Positions 52,822 through 61,614 of a stretch of DNA of 64,000 bases are shown here, piece by piece. The translations under genes and the position numbers were made by a program. Numbering within the stretch: position 1 is the first letter of the stretch; each line of letters starts with the position of its first letter. This stretch comes from Rathayibacter sp. SD072. Lineage in GTDB: Bacteria; Actinomycetota; Actinomycetes; Actinomycetales; Microbacteriaceae. A model generated the notes under the pieces. That model was not told the origin of the DNA and did not search any database. It saw only the letters and a list, made by a program, of their open reading frames with translations. The DNA is taken from the NCBI RefSeq assembly GCF_017355185.1, contig NZ_JADILJ010000015.1, forward strand, positions 1-64,000, read 5' to 3'.

Positions 52822-52853
52822 CAGCCGCGGCACGGGGCTGGGAGGATCGGACC

Positions 52854-53633
52854 ATGACGGTCCTCCGCGAACTCGGCCTCGGCGCCCGCCTCTTCCTCCG
52901 CGGCTTCGGCACCTGGGTGCGCTCGCCCCGGGCGATGCTGCTGGGGGCGATCCCTCCCCTGATCGTCGGCCTCGTCTTCGTCGGCCTGCTCGTGCTGGTC
53001 GTGACCCGCGTGGGCGACGTCGTCACGGCGCTGACGCCGTTCGCCGACGACTGGAGCGACGCCTGGGCGTCGAGCGCGCGCCTGGCGATCTCGGTCGCCG
53101 CGGTCGGGGCGCTCGTCGCCCTGGGGGTCGTGGTCTTCGCAGCCGTCACGCTGCTCGTGGGCGATCCCTTCTACGAGCGGATCTGGCGCGGCGTCGAGAA
53201 CGAGCTCGGCGGGGTGCCCGACGAGCGCGAGACCGGGTTCTGGAGCGGGCTCGGCCGCTCGCTCCGCGACTCCGCCGTGCTGATCGCCACCTCGGTGGGC
53301 ATCGGGATCGTGCTCGTGCTGCTGGGCGTGATCCCGGTCGTCGGCCAGATCATCGGCCTCCTCGCGGGCGCCCTCGTCGGCGGGCGAGCCCTGGCCCTCG
53401 AACTGACCGGGTTCGCGGGGGACGCACGCGGGATGACCCTGGCCGAGCGCCGCCGACTCCTCGGCGAGCGCCGAGGGATGTCCCTCGGCTTCGGAGTCGC
53501 GGTCTACCTGGCGTTCCTGATCCCAGGCGGCGCCGTGGTCGCGACCCCCGCCGCCACCGCGGGGGCGACGCTCCTGCTGCGGACGCTGCGGGGCGAGACG
53601 ACCGAGCGCCCCGCCCCGCGGACGATCAGCTGA
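52854..53633 (+). CDS. EI24-domain membrane protein (CysZ-like)
   Basis: A 259-residue protein with about four long hydrophobic segments (GAIPPLIVGLVFVGLLVLVV near 32-51; LAISVAAVGALVALGVVVF near 83-101; two more after 155). WVRSPRAMLLGAIPP near 20 and GDPFYERIWRGVE near 108 are typical of the EI24/CysZ family (sulphate or etoposide-induced 2.4-like proteins). GGAGG lies about 7 bases before the ATG. It overlaps the convergent LAETG gene by eight bases. Confidence 0.82.
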   Translation: MTVLRELGLGARLFLRGFGTWVRSPRAMLLGAIPPLIVGLVFVGLLVLVVTRVGDVVTALTPFADDWSDAWASSARLAISVAAVGALVALGVVVFAAVTLLVGDPFYERIWRGVENELGGVPDERETGFWSGLGRSLRDSAVLIATSVGIGIVLVLLGVIPVVGQIIGLLAGALVGGRALALELTGFAGDARGMTLAERRRLLGERRGMSLGFGVAVYLAFLIPGGAVVATPAATAGATLLLRTLRGETTERPAPRTIS

Positions 53634-54408
53634 CGCGGCGGCGCAGCCCTGCGGTCACCAGGGCCGCGGCTCCGGCGAGCAGCGCCAGCGCGCCGATCGG
53701 CAGCAGCGCTCCGGCATCCGATCCGGTCTCGGCCAGCGCGTGGCCGGCGGTGGGGACGGCCGTGCGAGGCGCGGTCGGCACGGTGCTGGTGCTCGTGGGG
53801 GACGGCGCCGGGGTCACCGGGATCGGGACGGGGACGACCGGAGCGGGCTCGGGATCGACGGCGGCCGCGAGCGAGAACTCCGCGACCACGAAGTCGGGAC
53901 CGGGGACGGTGCCCGAGTAGCCGCGGTAGATGTAGCGCACCCTCTCCTCGACCCCGCCGAGCCACCGGGTCTCGACGAGCGGCGGGACCTCGCGGGAGGA
54001 GGAGCCGTCTCCGGCGACCGCCTGCCACTCGTCGTCGACCAGGACCTCGATCGTGTAGCTCCACGAGGTGAGGCAGTCGCGCAGCGTCCCGCCCGGGATC
54101 GAGATCTCGGTCTGCGTCCCACCGGAGCCGATGGTCGCGACGCCGGCGAACTCGATGGGCGACTCGCCCTCCTCGTAGCACTCCTCCGAGACGGGTGCCG
54201 GAGTGAGCGTCGGCACCGGCAGCGGCGGCAGCGAGACGGTGGGCACCGGGGCCGGGGTGAGGGTCGGCGTCGCAGTGGGCGCGGGCGACGGGGCCGACGT
54301 GCTCGCGACGGGAGTGGGGGTCGTGGTCGACGCGGCGGCGGCGGGGGCGAGCATCAGGGTCGCGCCGAGGGCGGCGGTGATCAGCAGGGAAGAGGTGGAG
54401 CGGAGCAT
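53626..54408 (-). CDS. putative LAETG-anchored surface protein
   Basis: A 260-residue secreted protein. It has a signal peptide (LLITAALGATLMLAPAAAA, cleaved near residue 25), then a Thr/Pro/Ala-rich region with repeated PTPVxS/PTLTPAPVP-like motifs, a folded middle (residues about 75-180) with two cysteines near 77 and 111, and a second Pro/Thr/Ser tail. It ends in LAETG, a hydrophobic helix and RRRVS: a class-E-type sortase signal for cell-wall attachment. No sortase gene is in the window. Function unknown. Confidence 0.8.
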   Translation of the reverse strand: MLRSTSSLLITAALGATLMLAPAAAASTTTPTPVASTSAPSPAPTATPTLTPAPVPTVSLPPLPVPTLTPAPVSEECYEEGESPIEFAGVATIGSGGTQTEISIPGGTLRDCLTSWSYTIEVLVDDEWQAVAGDGSSSREVPPLVETRWLGGVEERVRYIYRGYSGTVPGPDFVVAEFSLAAAVDPEPAPVVPVPIPVTPAPSPTSTSTVPTAPRTAVPTAGHALAETGSDAGALLPIGALALLAGAAALVTAGLRRRVS

Positions 54409-54520
54409 GCGTGTCCTCGCGTGAAGCGCCGATCGTCGGCGGTGATCCGGGCGGGTATTCCTATCACGGGCCTGAAGAGCGGAGACAGACACCCGTTCGG
54501 GACGCGCCACCCCCTCCCGC

Positions 54521-54550
54521 TTGGCCGCCCGTCGCGCGGTCCCCTAGACT
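54521..54550 (+). promoter_or_regulatory. trp leader promoter
   Basis: TTGGCC (54521-54526), an 18-base spacer and TAGACT (54545-54550) form a good actinobacterial promoter. The GTG of the leader peptide lies six bases after the -10, so the leader message is probably leaderless. Confidence 0.7.
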
Positions 54551-54556
54551 CCCCCC

Positions 54557-54598
54557 GTGCGCACGTCGAACCGAAGCCCCTGGTGGCCCGCCTCCTAG
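54557..54598 (+). CDS. trpL: trp leader peptide with tandem Trp codons (13 residues)
   Basis: GTG at 54557 opens a 13-residue ORF, sequence M-R-T-S-N-R-S-P-W-W-P-A-S, ending in TAG at 54596. Two adjacent TGG codons are at 54581-54586. It lies 101 bases before the start of a fused anthranilate synthase gene, as leader peptides do in trp attenuation; a trp attenuator has been reported for the anthranilate synthase gene of Streptomyces venezuelae. Codon usage or stalling was not measured. Confidence 0.8.
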   Translation: MRTSNRSPWWPAS

Positions 54599-54650
54599 GC
54601 GGACCGACGCGCGAACCCCTCGCACACGACCGCCTCGTCCGGGCGGTCGT
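54588..54650 (+). promoter_or_regulatory. trp attenuator (competing hairpins)
   Basis: Three arms share a sequence. Pause hairpin: CCGCCT (54588-54593) with AGGCGG (54597-54602). Antiterminator: the same AGGCGG with CCGCCT (54630-54635). Terminator: nine-base arms 54626-54634 with 54642-54650 (ACGACCGCC / GGCGGTCGT), followed by TCTGCATG. A ribosome stalled on the Trp codons covers the first arm and frees AGGCGG for the antiterminator. The short T-run is a weak point. Confidence 0.7.
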
Positions 54651-54698
54651 TCTGCATGTCAGGGCCCGGGTGAGGGACACCCCGAACCAAGGACCACG

Positions 54699-56573
54699 AT
54701 GACCTCGCTCCTCTCCCGCATCCTCTCCTCCGACGGATCGCTGCCGTTCGCCGTCGTGCTCCGGCAGGGCCGCTCCGAGGTGGACGTCTTCACCGGCGAC
54801 GTCGTCGACGTCGACGGGCTCGCCGACATCCCGCTGAACGGCGGGGACGTGCTCACGCTGGTGCCCTACCGCCAGGTGCGCGAGCGCGGGTTCGCCGCGA
54901 AGGACGACGGAGCGCCGCTGCGCAACCTCCTCGTCCGCGAGCGCGAGAGCGTGCCGCTGGACGAGGTCCTCCGACTGCTCCCCGAGCGCGAGATCCCGGT
55001 CGAGGAGCGCGGCTTCGACGTGCCCGACGAGGAGTACGCCGACATCGTCCGGCACGTGATCGACGACGAGATCGGCCGCGGAGAGGGCGCGAACTTCGTG
55101 ATCGCCCGCGCCTTCGTCGCGCACACCGACGCCGCTCCGGTCGAGGCGGTGCTGGCCTGGTTCCGCCGCCTGCTGACCGACGAGTCCGGCGCCTACTGGA
55201 CCTTCGCGATCCACACCCCCGGCGTCGACGGCGCGCAGACGGTGACCGCGGTCGGAGCGACCCCCGAGCGGCACGTCTCGGTGCGTGACGGCGTCGCGAT
55301 GATGAACCCCATCAGCGGCACCTTCCGCCATCCGGCCGCCGGGCCCACCGGAGAGGAGGTGCTCGCGTTCCTCGCCGACGTGAAGGAGAGCGAGGAGCTC
55401 TTCATGGTCGTGGACGAGGAGATGAAGATGATGAGCGCGGTCTGCCCGAACGGCGGACGCATCCTCGGTCCCTTCCTCAAGCAGATGTCGCGCCTCAGCC
55501 ACACCGAGTACCTCCTCGAGGGGCGCACCGATCTCGACGTCCGCGAGGTGCTGCGACTGACGATGTTCGCGCCGACCGTCACCGGCTCCCCGATGGAGAA
55601 CGCCTGCGCCGTCATCGCCGAGTACGAGAAGGAGCCGCGCGGATACTACTCCGGCGTCCTCGCGCTCTTCGAGCCCGAGGAGCACGGCTACACGGTCGAC
55701 GCGCCCATCCTGATCCGCACCGCCTACCTCCAGCCCGACGGCCGGCTGACCGTGCCCGCGGGCGCGACCCTCGTGCGCCACTCGACTCCGGAGGGTGAGG
55801 TCGCCGAGACGCGCGCCAAGGCCTCGGGCGTGCTGTCGGCGCTGGGACTCCTGCCTGGTCGCGAAATCCCGCCCGCCGTCGATCTGAACGCGCAGCCCGG
55901 AGTCGCCGAGGCGCTCGAGGCGCGCAACGAGCGGCTCGCGTCGTTCTGGCTCCGCCCGCAGGCGCCCGAGCACATCGCGGGCCTCGACGGGCACACCGCG
56001 CTGATCGTGGACAACGAGGACCAGTTCACGACGATGCTCGCGCACCAGCTGCGCCACCTCGGCATGGACGCCCGCGTCGAGCGCTGGTCGAGCGTCGAGG
56101 ACGTGCTCTCGGACGACCTCGTCGTGTTCGGGCCCGGCCCGGGCGACCCGCGCGACGACTCCGAGCCGCGCATCGCGCGCCTGCGCGAGCTGATGACCCA
56201 GCGGCTCGACTCCGAGCGCCCGATGCTCGCCGTGTGCCTCAGCCACCAGATGCTCTCGCTGCTCGCGGGCCTTCCCGTCGAGCCGCTGCCCGCGCCGCGC
56301 CAGGGCGTGCGACTCGCGGTCGACGTCTTCGGCGAGGAGGCGGCGATCGGCTTCTACAACACCTTCTCGTCGGTCGCGGGATCGGGTGTCGAGCGCACTC
56401 CCCTGCTCGATCTCGAGGTGTCGGGCGACCCGGTCAGCGGAGTGGTCGACGCCCTGCGCGGCGAGCACGTCGCGTCGGTGCAGGGCCACCTGGAGTCGGT
56501 GCTGTCCTCGGACGGACTGCGCACGCTCGAGCGCCTGGTGCGCACCGCCACGGCGCAGCCGGCCCGCTCGTGA
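54699..56573 (+). CDS. trpEG: fused anthranilate synthase (TrpE-TrpG / PhzE-type)
   Basis: A 624-residue fusion. Residues about 1-415 are the chorismate-binding TrpE-like half (MMNPISGTFRH near 197, EEMKMMSAVCP near 241, VTGSPMENACAVI near 295). Residues about 430-624 are a class I glutamine amidotransferase: FGPGPGDPRDD oxyanion loop, Cys513 in AVCLSHQML, and His-x-Glu in QGHLESVLS. It makes anthranilate (or 2-amino-2-deoxyisochorismate) from chorismate and glutamine. PhzE has the same layout and length, but no other phenazine genes are present and the Trp leader points to tryptophan synthesis. AAGGA precedes the ATG. Confidence 0.9.
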   Translation: MTSLLSRILSSDGSLPFAVVLRQGRSEVDVFTGDVVDVDGLADIPLNGGDVLTLVPYRQVRERGFAAKDDGAPLRNLLVRERESVPLDEVLRLLPEREIPVEERGFDVPDEEYADIVRHVIDDEIGRGEGANFVIARAFVAHTDAAPVEAVLAWFRRLLTDESGAYWTFAIHTPGVDGAQTVTAVGATPERHVSVRDGVAMMNPISGTFRHPAAGPTGEEVLAFLADVKESEELFMVVDEEMKMMSAVCPNGGRILGPFLKQMSRLSHTEYLLEGRTDLDVREVLRLTMFAPTVTGSPMENACAVIAEYEKEPRGYYSGVLALFEPEEHGYTVDAPILIRTAYLQPDGRLTVPAGATLVRHSTPEGEVAETRAKASGVLSALGLLPGREIPPAVDLNAQPGVAEALEARNERLASFWLRPQAPEHIAGLDGHTALIVDNEDQFTTMLAHQLRHLGMDARVERWSSVEDVLSDDLVVFGPGPGDPRDDSEPRIARLRELMTQRLDSERPMLAVCLSHQMLSLLAGLPVEPLPAPRQGVRLAVDVFGEEAAIGFYNTFSSVAGSGVERTPLLDLEVSGDPVSGVVDALRGEHVASVQGHLESVLSSDGLRTLERLVRTATAQPARS

Positions 56574-57422
56574 GCGAGGTGCGGCTGATCGCGTCGGACG
56601 CCTACTCCGTGGAGCTGCGGTACGCGATCGCGGACAGCGTGCGCGCGGCGGCCGAGGCGGCTCGCGCCTGGCACGGTCGCGGCGACAAGGTCGCCGCCGA
56701 CGAGGCCGCGGTCGCCGCGATGCGCGCGGTGCTGGCGGACGCTCCGTTCGACGGCACGGTCGTCATCGGCGAGGGCGAGAAGGACGAGGCCCCCATGCTC
56801 GCGAACGGCGAGCGGCTCGGTCGGGGGTCCTCGCCGTCGTGCGATGTGGCCGTCGATCCCCTCGACGGCACGCGGCTGACCGCCGAGGGGCTGCCCGGCT
56901 CGGTCTGCGTGATCGCGCTCGCCCCGCGCGGCGCCCTCTTCGATCCGCGACGTCTTCTACATGGACAAGCTGGTCTGCTCGGCGGCGGGCGCGGGAGTCG
57001 TCTCGCTCGAGCGCTCCCCCGGGGAGAACGCGCGGGCGCTGGCGGAGGCACTGGGCAAGCCTGTGGAGGAGCTCGTCGTCGCGGTACTCGACAAGCCGCG
57101 GCACGCGGCGCTGATCGCCGAGCTGCGCGACGCCGGAGTGGCGCTGTCGCTGCGCGGCGAGGGCGACGTCTCGGTCGCGATCGAGGCCGCCGACCCGGCG
57201 GGCGCGGTCGACCTGGTGCTGGGCATCGGAGGGACGCCCGAGGGCGTCGTCGCGGCGTGCGCGGTGCGCGCGCTGGGCGGTGTGATGGAGGGGCGGCTCG
57301 CGCCGCAGACGGCGGCCGAGCGTGCGAACGCGCTCGCGGCCGGTCACGACCTCGACCGGCTGCTGCGGCTGGAGGACCTGGTCGCCTCGGACGACGTGCT
57401 CTTCGCGGGTTGCGCGGTCTGA
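56570..57422 (+). pseudogene. glpX: class II fructose-1,6-bisphosphatase, frameshifted and 3'-truncated
   Basis: GTG at 56570 overlaps the trpEG stop (GTGA). The first frame encodes the GlpX N-terminus (VIGEGEKDEAPML with metal-ligand Glu, then CDVAVDPLDGT) as far as RGALFDP. A one-base insertion (or two-base loss) near 56948 shifts to the frame that continues DVFYMDKLVCSAAGAG and carries on to DVLFAGCAV, where a TGA ends it at the point where other GlpX proteins read GVTDG. About 60 C-terminal residues are missing. Sequencing error could explain the frameshift but not the truncation. Another copy must serve gluconeogenesis. Confidence 0.8.
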
Positions 57423-57601
57423 GGCGGGCCGGAACGCGGAAGAACGTAGGCCCTACTGGTCACCACTCCAACAATTTGGGCAATCTCCCGCCAGCGCGCC
57501 TGGAACTCCTCAAGCTCGCTGCTCTCAGCCCGAAGCCGATTTCCACTTCACAGCCGGTTGAGGCTAAGGCCCGTTCACTGAACCGACGACTCGGAGCGGC
57601 G

Positions 57602-57889
57602 GTGAGCCAGCAGCTAGCTGATCGATATTGAAGCGGCGAACACACCACTGACCTCGCGCGCGAGTTCGGGCTCTCGGCGAACGGCGTCATCTCCGTCCTC
57701 TCGGCCCAGGGAGTCACCCTTCGCCGCCGGCCCCTGTCGACATCGCAACAAGGAGAGGCAGAGCGCCTCTACCGCGCGGGTGCATCGGTCCAATGGATCG
57801 CCGATCGCATGGGCGCGAGCTACAACTGCGTCCGACAGCACCTCGTCCGCGCCGGAGTGCCGCGACGACCGCGCGGAGGGCGCCATTGA
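57602..57889 (+). pseudogene. broken helix-turn-helix (recombinase-associated type) gene
   Basis: From a GTG at 57602 the frame reads SQQLADRY, meets a TGA at 57629-57631, and then goes on in the same frame for 85 codons with two tandem helix-turn-helix units: DLAREFGLSANGVISVLSAQGVTLRRR and ERLYRAGASVQWIADRMGASYNCVRQHLVRAG (read in parts). Such double-HTH proteins usually accompany site-specific recombinases. One in-frame stop and no frameshift suggest recent inactivation. It marks mobile DNA at the edge of the AT-richer region. The frame upstream to about 57495 is open but not clearly related. Confidence 0.6.
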
Positions 57890-58053
57890 CGAGACCTCCT
57901 AGGCTGCGCCATCCAAACTGTCAGTCTGCTCCCGCTCCACGTTCCGCGCGTCGTCAGGCCAGGCGTTCTTCAGCACGTGCGGAACCTCCGGAACTGGCGG
58001 CACTCCGCAGACAACTTCAAGAGGCGAGGCAACTAGACGAGCAAGACTTCTCC

Positions 58054-61000
58054 TTAAAGCTCTGATTCGTAATCGAACCACTTTTGAGCTCTTGCAACCT
58101 CCGCCAACGGCGCTACACGCGCCGCTGCGTCCGACGCGAGCCGCTCTATCGCTACGCGAGAAACATCCGCTGGCCAACGGCACGGGTCTCGCAAGATCGC
58201 TCTTGCTTGCCGAGCGCCGAAGCCAACAAGCACCAGCCCGTTGGCGATGTCGCCGCTCATGATTGTCGACCGCGAGCCCTTAAGACGGTCCACCTTAACC
58301 CGATTCTTATCGCTCGTTGCCGCGAGCACTTGAACACCATTCCTGGTGCGACCCCGTAATAACTGCTCGAGATCTTCTTTGAGTCGCGGCCGCAAGCGCT
58401 TTCTGGTCCCTTCGTCGCCGGCGACATAGCACAGCCATGCAGCCTCCCCGACAAGTTTCACTCGACGCAACCGCAGGTCATCCTCGATGGACAACTTGCG
58501 GAAACGGAAGCTGGCAGCATCAATCTCCAAGGTGCGCTCGACCGCTTTGAACTGCTTAGTGGACAGAGACTCCACCAACTGCATGAACTCTGCCGCAACA
58601 GCAACGAACACGGACGGCCGTGCTTCCTGTAGAGCCTGCAACACGACGTTCATATGTCGGTCAGTGCCAGCGGCGCCGGCAATATAGGTCCGCCACCACT
58701 GAACATCCGCACGATGCACACGGACCTCCTGCTGACGCCGCAAAGAGGCGTCTAGCGCTGCATTGCCGGTTCTCTTGGCGAGAGACGCGAGGTCAACAGA
58801 GTCAGCCACTTTTGCTATCGCCCGATCGAGCACCCACCCGTCGCCCCAAGCCATAGCTATTGCTTCCGCGCGATCTAGCACGGAGCTTACAGCGCTATCG
58901 TCCGACCGCGAGAGATTGATCGTTTGCAGAACTGCCTCGAGTGGGGGCCACTCTGCGCCCTCCCTTCCGAGCGCAATCGATGGCAATCTGCTTCCACTCG
59001 AAATAGCTAATGACGCACCCCGTACGAGAATTCCGGTCGCACCCTTATTCAGGGTCATTCGCAATAGCCCCGACGCACCCTCGTTCAAATCGTGATGTAG
59101 CAGGGCGAGTACGTTCGGATCGGAACCGGTATAGCCACCCTTGAGGATCTGAGACGCGAACCAGCTCTTCGACGATTCGAGGTTCAACGCCAGGCGGTCT
59201 AGCAACTCCACGCGCTTGTGATCGACAACCCGAAAGACTCCAAGCATCGAACCAACTGCCAACCAATAATCCGTCGGCTCAAAACGGGACCACCACCACT
59301 CAGTAATTTGGTCGCTCTCGCGGGCGTGAGCGCGTAATAGCGCCGCGCAAGCAGATCTCGTCATCTCTTCCGGAGCGTCTTCCAGTCGCTTTTTGAGGTG
59401 ATGCACAACTTGGGCACGCCCTGCTCGCTCGCCAAGAACCAGCAGTGAACCCCCCGCGTCAAGCGCACCATCGCATGCGAGCACGACTCCGGTCCCACCG
59501 AGAATGAGTTCCACCACCTCAAGCAAGGCCGAATCGGGAAGACCGTCATATATGCGATCATTCAAAATCTGGGCAGCGATAACGCGCGCATGAGGAAGCG
59601 GTTCAATGCGTTTCGAAGTTGCGACCATCATCTCCACGAGCGATCGCACCTCTCCTCGCGACAGCATCCCCACGAAGAACCGACAGACATTCATCCAATA
59701 GGGACGCTGTAGTAACTCTGACAAGCCGTCGTCCCGAGAATTACCCACCCCACGTGCCGTCAAATGGTCGGCCAAATGCGCTGCTGCGAAGTACTCCCGG
59801 AGTGACTGCACCTCGAATTCGAAGAGATCATCTCTCTCCACAAGACATAATACGCGGCTGGTTAAGGCGTTGTAAATGTCTTCAACTATACGATAATCTT
59901 CTTCGCGGTCGCGAAGGTAACTTTTCAGCAGAGTGTGCAGGTTTTGTCTCGAAATCGAACCGGAGCTTCGCCCTTGCTCGGCGCGCGACTGCAGATGCCA
60001 CCCCAGGAAAGCATGCGTGTCTTCAATCACACGTCGATGGCTTGCGAGTAGCGGCTCCTTCTCCTCCGTCTCTTCCCGATCCAAAAACGTCTGCATGTAC
60101 TCTCTGTACAGATCAGTCCGTTGCTGAGGAAGCAGCTGCCGACGGTCTAAAAGGTGCAGCAAGATTGCTAACTGCATGGGATATGATGCCAACTCGTTGA
60201 TGTGTGGCAGATTCAGGTTATCGAGAAAGGCGCGTCGTAGTCGTTCGGCAGCATCATTTGAGAGATGAGCTACCGCCACCCAGCGATCCAGGTATTGCAA
60301 ACGAAGGCCGGGCGTCAGCTTTTGAAGATGGAGTACAGCGAAGGAAGTTGATTGGAGGATCGGATGGATGGAGCCGCCTGGACGTGTGGCCACGAGCAGC
60401 ACGAAGTCTTGAGCATTGGCGCTTAGGCGTCCGCTAGCATTCGAAACCTCGCGAGTCACCCTGTCTCGAAGAGGAAGGTTGGCTACTTCGTCTAAGCCAT
60501 CAAGCGCAAGCAATACTGGCTCAGTGGCAAGGATAGTCGCCAGGTTTTCATGCGAGAACTTGCGACCTCCGACGTTCCGAGCAATGTCTTGCGCAATATA
60601 CTCCTCCAAGCTTCTCCAGCGACTCTCCTTGCTGTTCGACTTGTTCCGCGGCTTTCCTGTTCCCTCCATTGTCGCCCACTGCGCATACTTGCGAAGATCG
60701 AGCCGAATTGGGATTCGGTGTGACGAAGAGGGCTCTGCACGCTGACGGCGGCTCCCGTACAGTTCCTTTCCGAGAATCCGAGCCCGATGGTGCTGGCATA
60801 GATACTGTAGGAGCGTCGATTTTCCTTGGCCTGGACCGCCAATGAGAACAGCATTGCCTTCCCAATCCTCGTGCAGTAATACCTGCGTGGCGCCGGCAAT
60901 GAGAAGGCCCGAATCTTCGGCCAATTCCTCGGTGTCGCCGGGCCCGTTACGCGCAATCTCTCGCAGCAACTCAGCAGTCCGCGACGAATCCCCCCGAGCT

Positions 61001-61467
61001 CCGACCGGAACGTCGACGAACATGGAATCAACGGTCGGACCACGCAGACCCACCTGCTGGAAGTTTATCTGATTCTCAGATTCGAACTTATTGCCCACGT
61101 ACGCACGGATCGTCTCTTCAAGATCAGCCCGCCGACCGCGAAGCGCTTCGTGGGAAGCTTTCATTTTGCGCAGATCACCGACAGAGTACTGCGATCCATC
61201 GTTGGCGTCGATCATTGTGTGATGAGTGGGGCAGAGTAATATCAGGTTGTCGTAGCTGTCAATCTCCGCGGCAGACAGCTGCGGGTTGAACCGTGGGCCG
61301 CCGGGCTTTTGAGCAGCAATATGGGCTTCTTCCCCGACTATATTGAAGCGCAGTTCCCCTGCATCGTCTCGCGCCTGAGACGTGAGCTCGACATTGCAGG
61401 TTGGAAATGCGCAACGGTTATGCGCACGAGTCCAAAGGATTTTTCGAGCGCGATCGGTCACGGTCAT
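58054..61467 (-). CDS. HNH-NACHT NTPase (bacterial NLR-like defence protein)
   Basis: A 1137-residue protein in AT-richer DNA than its neighbours. Residues about 10-90 are an HNH nuclease: zinc pair CAFPTC (Cys19, Cys24), EEAHI (His49), Asn74 in NLILLCPTHHTMID with Cys79, His82 and His83. Residues about 200-440 are a NACHT/STAND NTPase: Walker A GGPGQGKST at 210-218, Walker B LLALDGLDEV at 319-328, and sensor TRPGG (Arg362). The remaining 700 residues are helical, repeat-like and of no named family, probably the target-sensing part. This order (nuclease, NTPase, sensor) is that of antiphage NLR-like proteins. GGAAAG lies about 14 bases before the ATG. It follows the helicase gene by 147 bases. 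Confidence 0.85.
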   Translation of the reverse strand: MTVTDRARKILWTRAHNRCAFPTCNVELTSQARDDAGELRFNIVGEEAHIAAQKPGGPRFNPQLSAAEIDSYDNLILLCPTHHTMIDANDGSQYSVGDLRKMKASHEALRGRRADLEETIRAYVGNKFESENQINFQQVGLRGPTVDSMFVDVPVGARGDSSRTAELLREIARNGPGDTEELAEDSGLLIAGATQVLLHEDWEGNAVLIGGPGQGKSTLLQYLCQHHRARILGKELYGSRRQRAEPSSSHRIPIRLDLRKYAQWATMEGTGKPRNKSNSKESRWRSLEEYIAQDIARNVGGRKFSHENLATILATEPVLLALDGLDEVANLPLRDRVTREVSNASGRLSANAQDFVLLVATRPGGSIHPILQSTSFAVLHLQKLTPGLRLQYLDRWVAVAHLSNDAAERLRRAFLDNLNLPHINELASYPMQLAILLHLLDRRQLLPQQRTDLYREYMQTFLDREETEEKEPLLASHRRVIEDTHAFLGWHLQSRAEQGRSSGSISRQNLHTLLKSYLRDREEDYRIVEDIYNALTSRVLCLVERDDLFEFEVQSLREYFAAAHLADHLTARGVGNSRDDGLSELLQRPYWMNVCRFFVGMLSRGEVRSLVEMMVATSKRIEPLPHARVIAAQILNDRIYDGLPDSALLEVVELILGGTGVVLACDGALDAGGSLLVLGERAGRAQVVHHLKKRLEDAPEEMTRSACAALLRAHARESDQITEWWWSRFEPTDYWLAVGSMLGVFRVVDHKRVELLDRLALNLESSKSWFASQILKGGYTGSDPNVLALLHHDLNEGASGLLRMTLNKGATGILVRGASLAISSGSRLPSIALGREGAEWPPLEAVLQTINLSRSDDSAVSSVLDRAEAIAMAWGDGWVLDRAIAKVADSVDLASLAKRTGNAALDASLRRQQEVRVHRADVQWWRTYIAGAAGTDRHMNVVLQALQEARPSVFVAVAAEFMQLVESLSTKQFKAVERTLEIDAASFRFRKLSIEDDLRLRRVKLVGEAAWLCYVAGDEGTRKRLRPRLKEDLEQLLRGRTRNGVQVLAATSDKNRVKVDRLKGSRSTIMSGDIANGLVLVGFGARQARAILRDPCRWPADVSRVAIERLASDAAARVAPLAEVARAQKWFDYESEL

Positions 61468-61614
61468 TTGGGCTCGCTTTCCATTTTGGCACTTGATGCT
61501 GTTCCCAATGGTCCGAACGCGAGAAAGGGGCGTGCGGTCTCGGGCCGACGTTTAGGGACGGCCGAGAAATGACGATGCTCGAAGCCACTGTTACATGATC
61601 TCGCTGAGCAAACC

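Noticed and set aside
54699-56573. Phenazine biosynthesis start (PhzE)
   Set aside because: The layout fits PhzE, but no other phz gene is present and a Trp leader precedes the gene.
56940-56965. Programmed frameshift in glpX
   Set aside because: No slippery run or downstream structure is visible, and the gene is also truncated at its 3' end, so decay explains it better.
57629-57631. TGA read through as an amino acid in the HTH gene
   Set aside because: No selenocysteine or other recoding signal; HTH genes are common decay products near islands.
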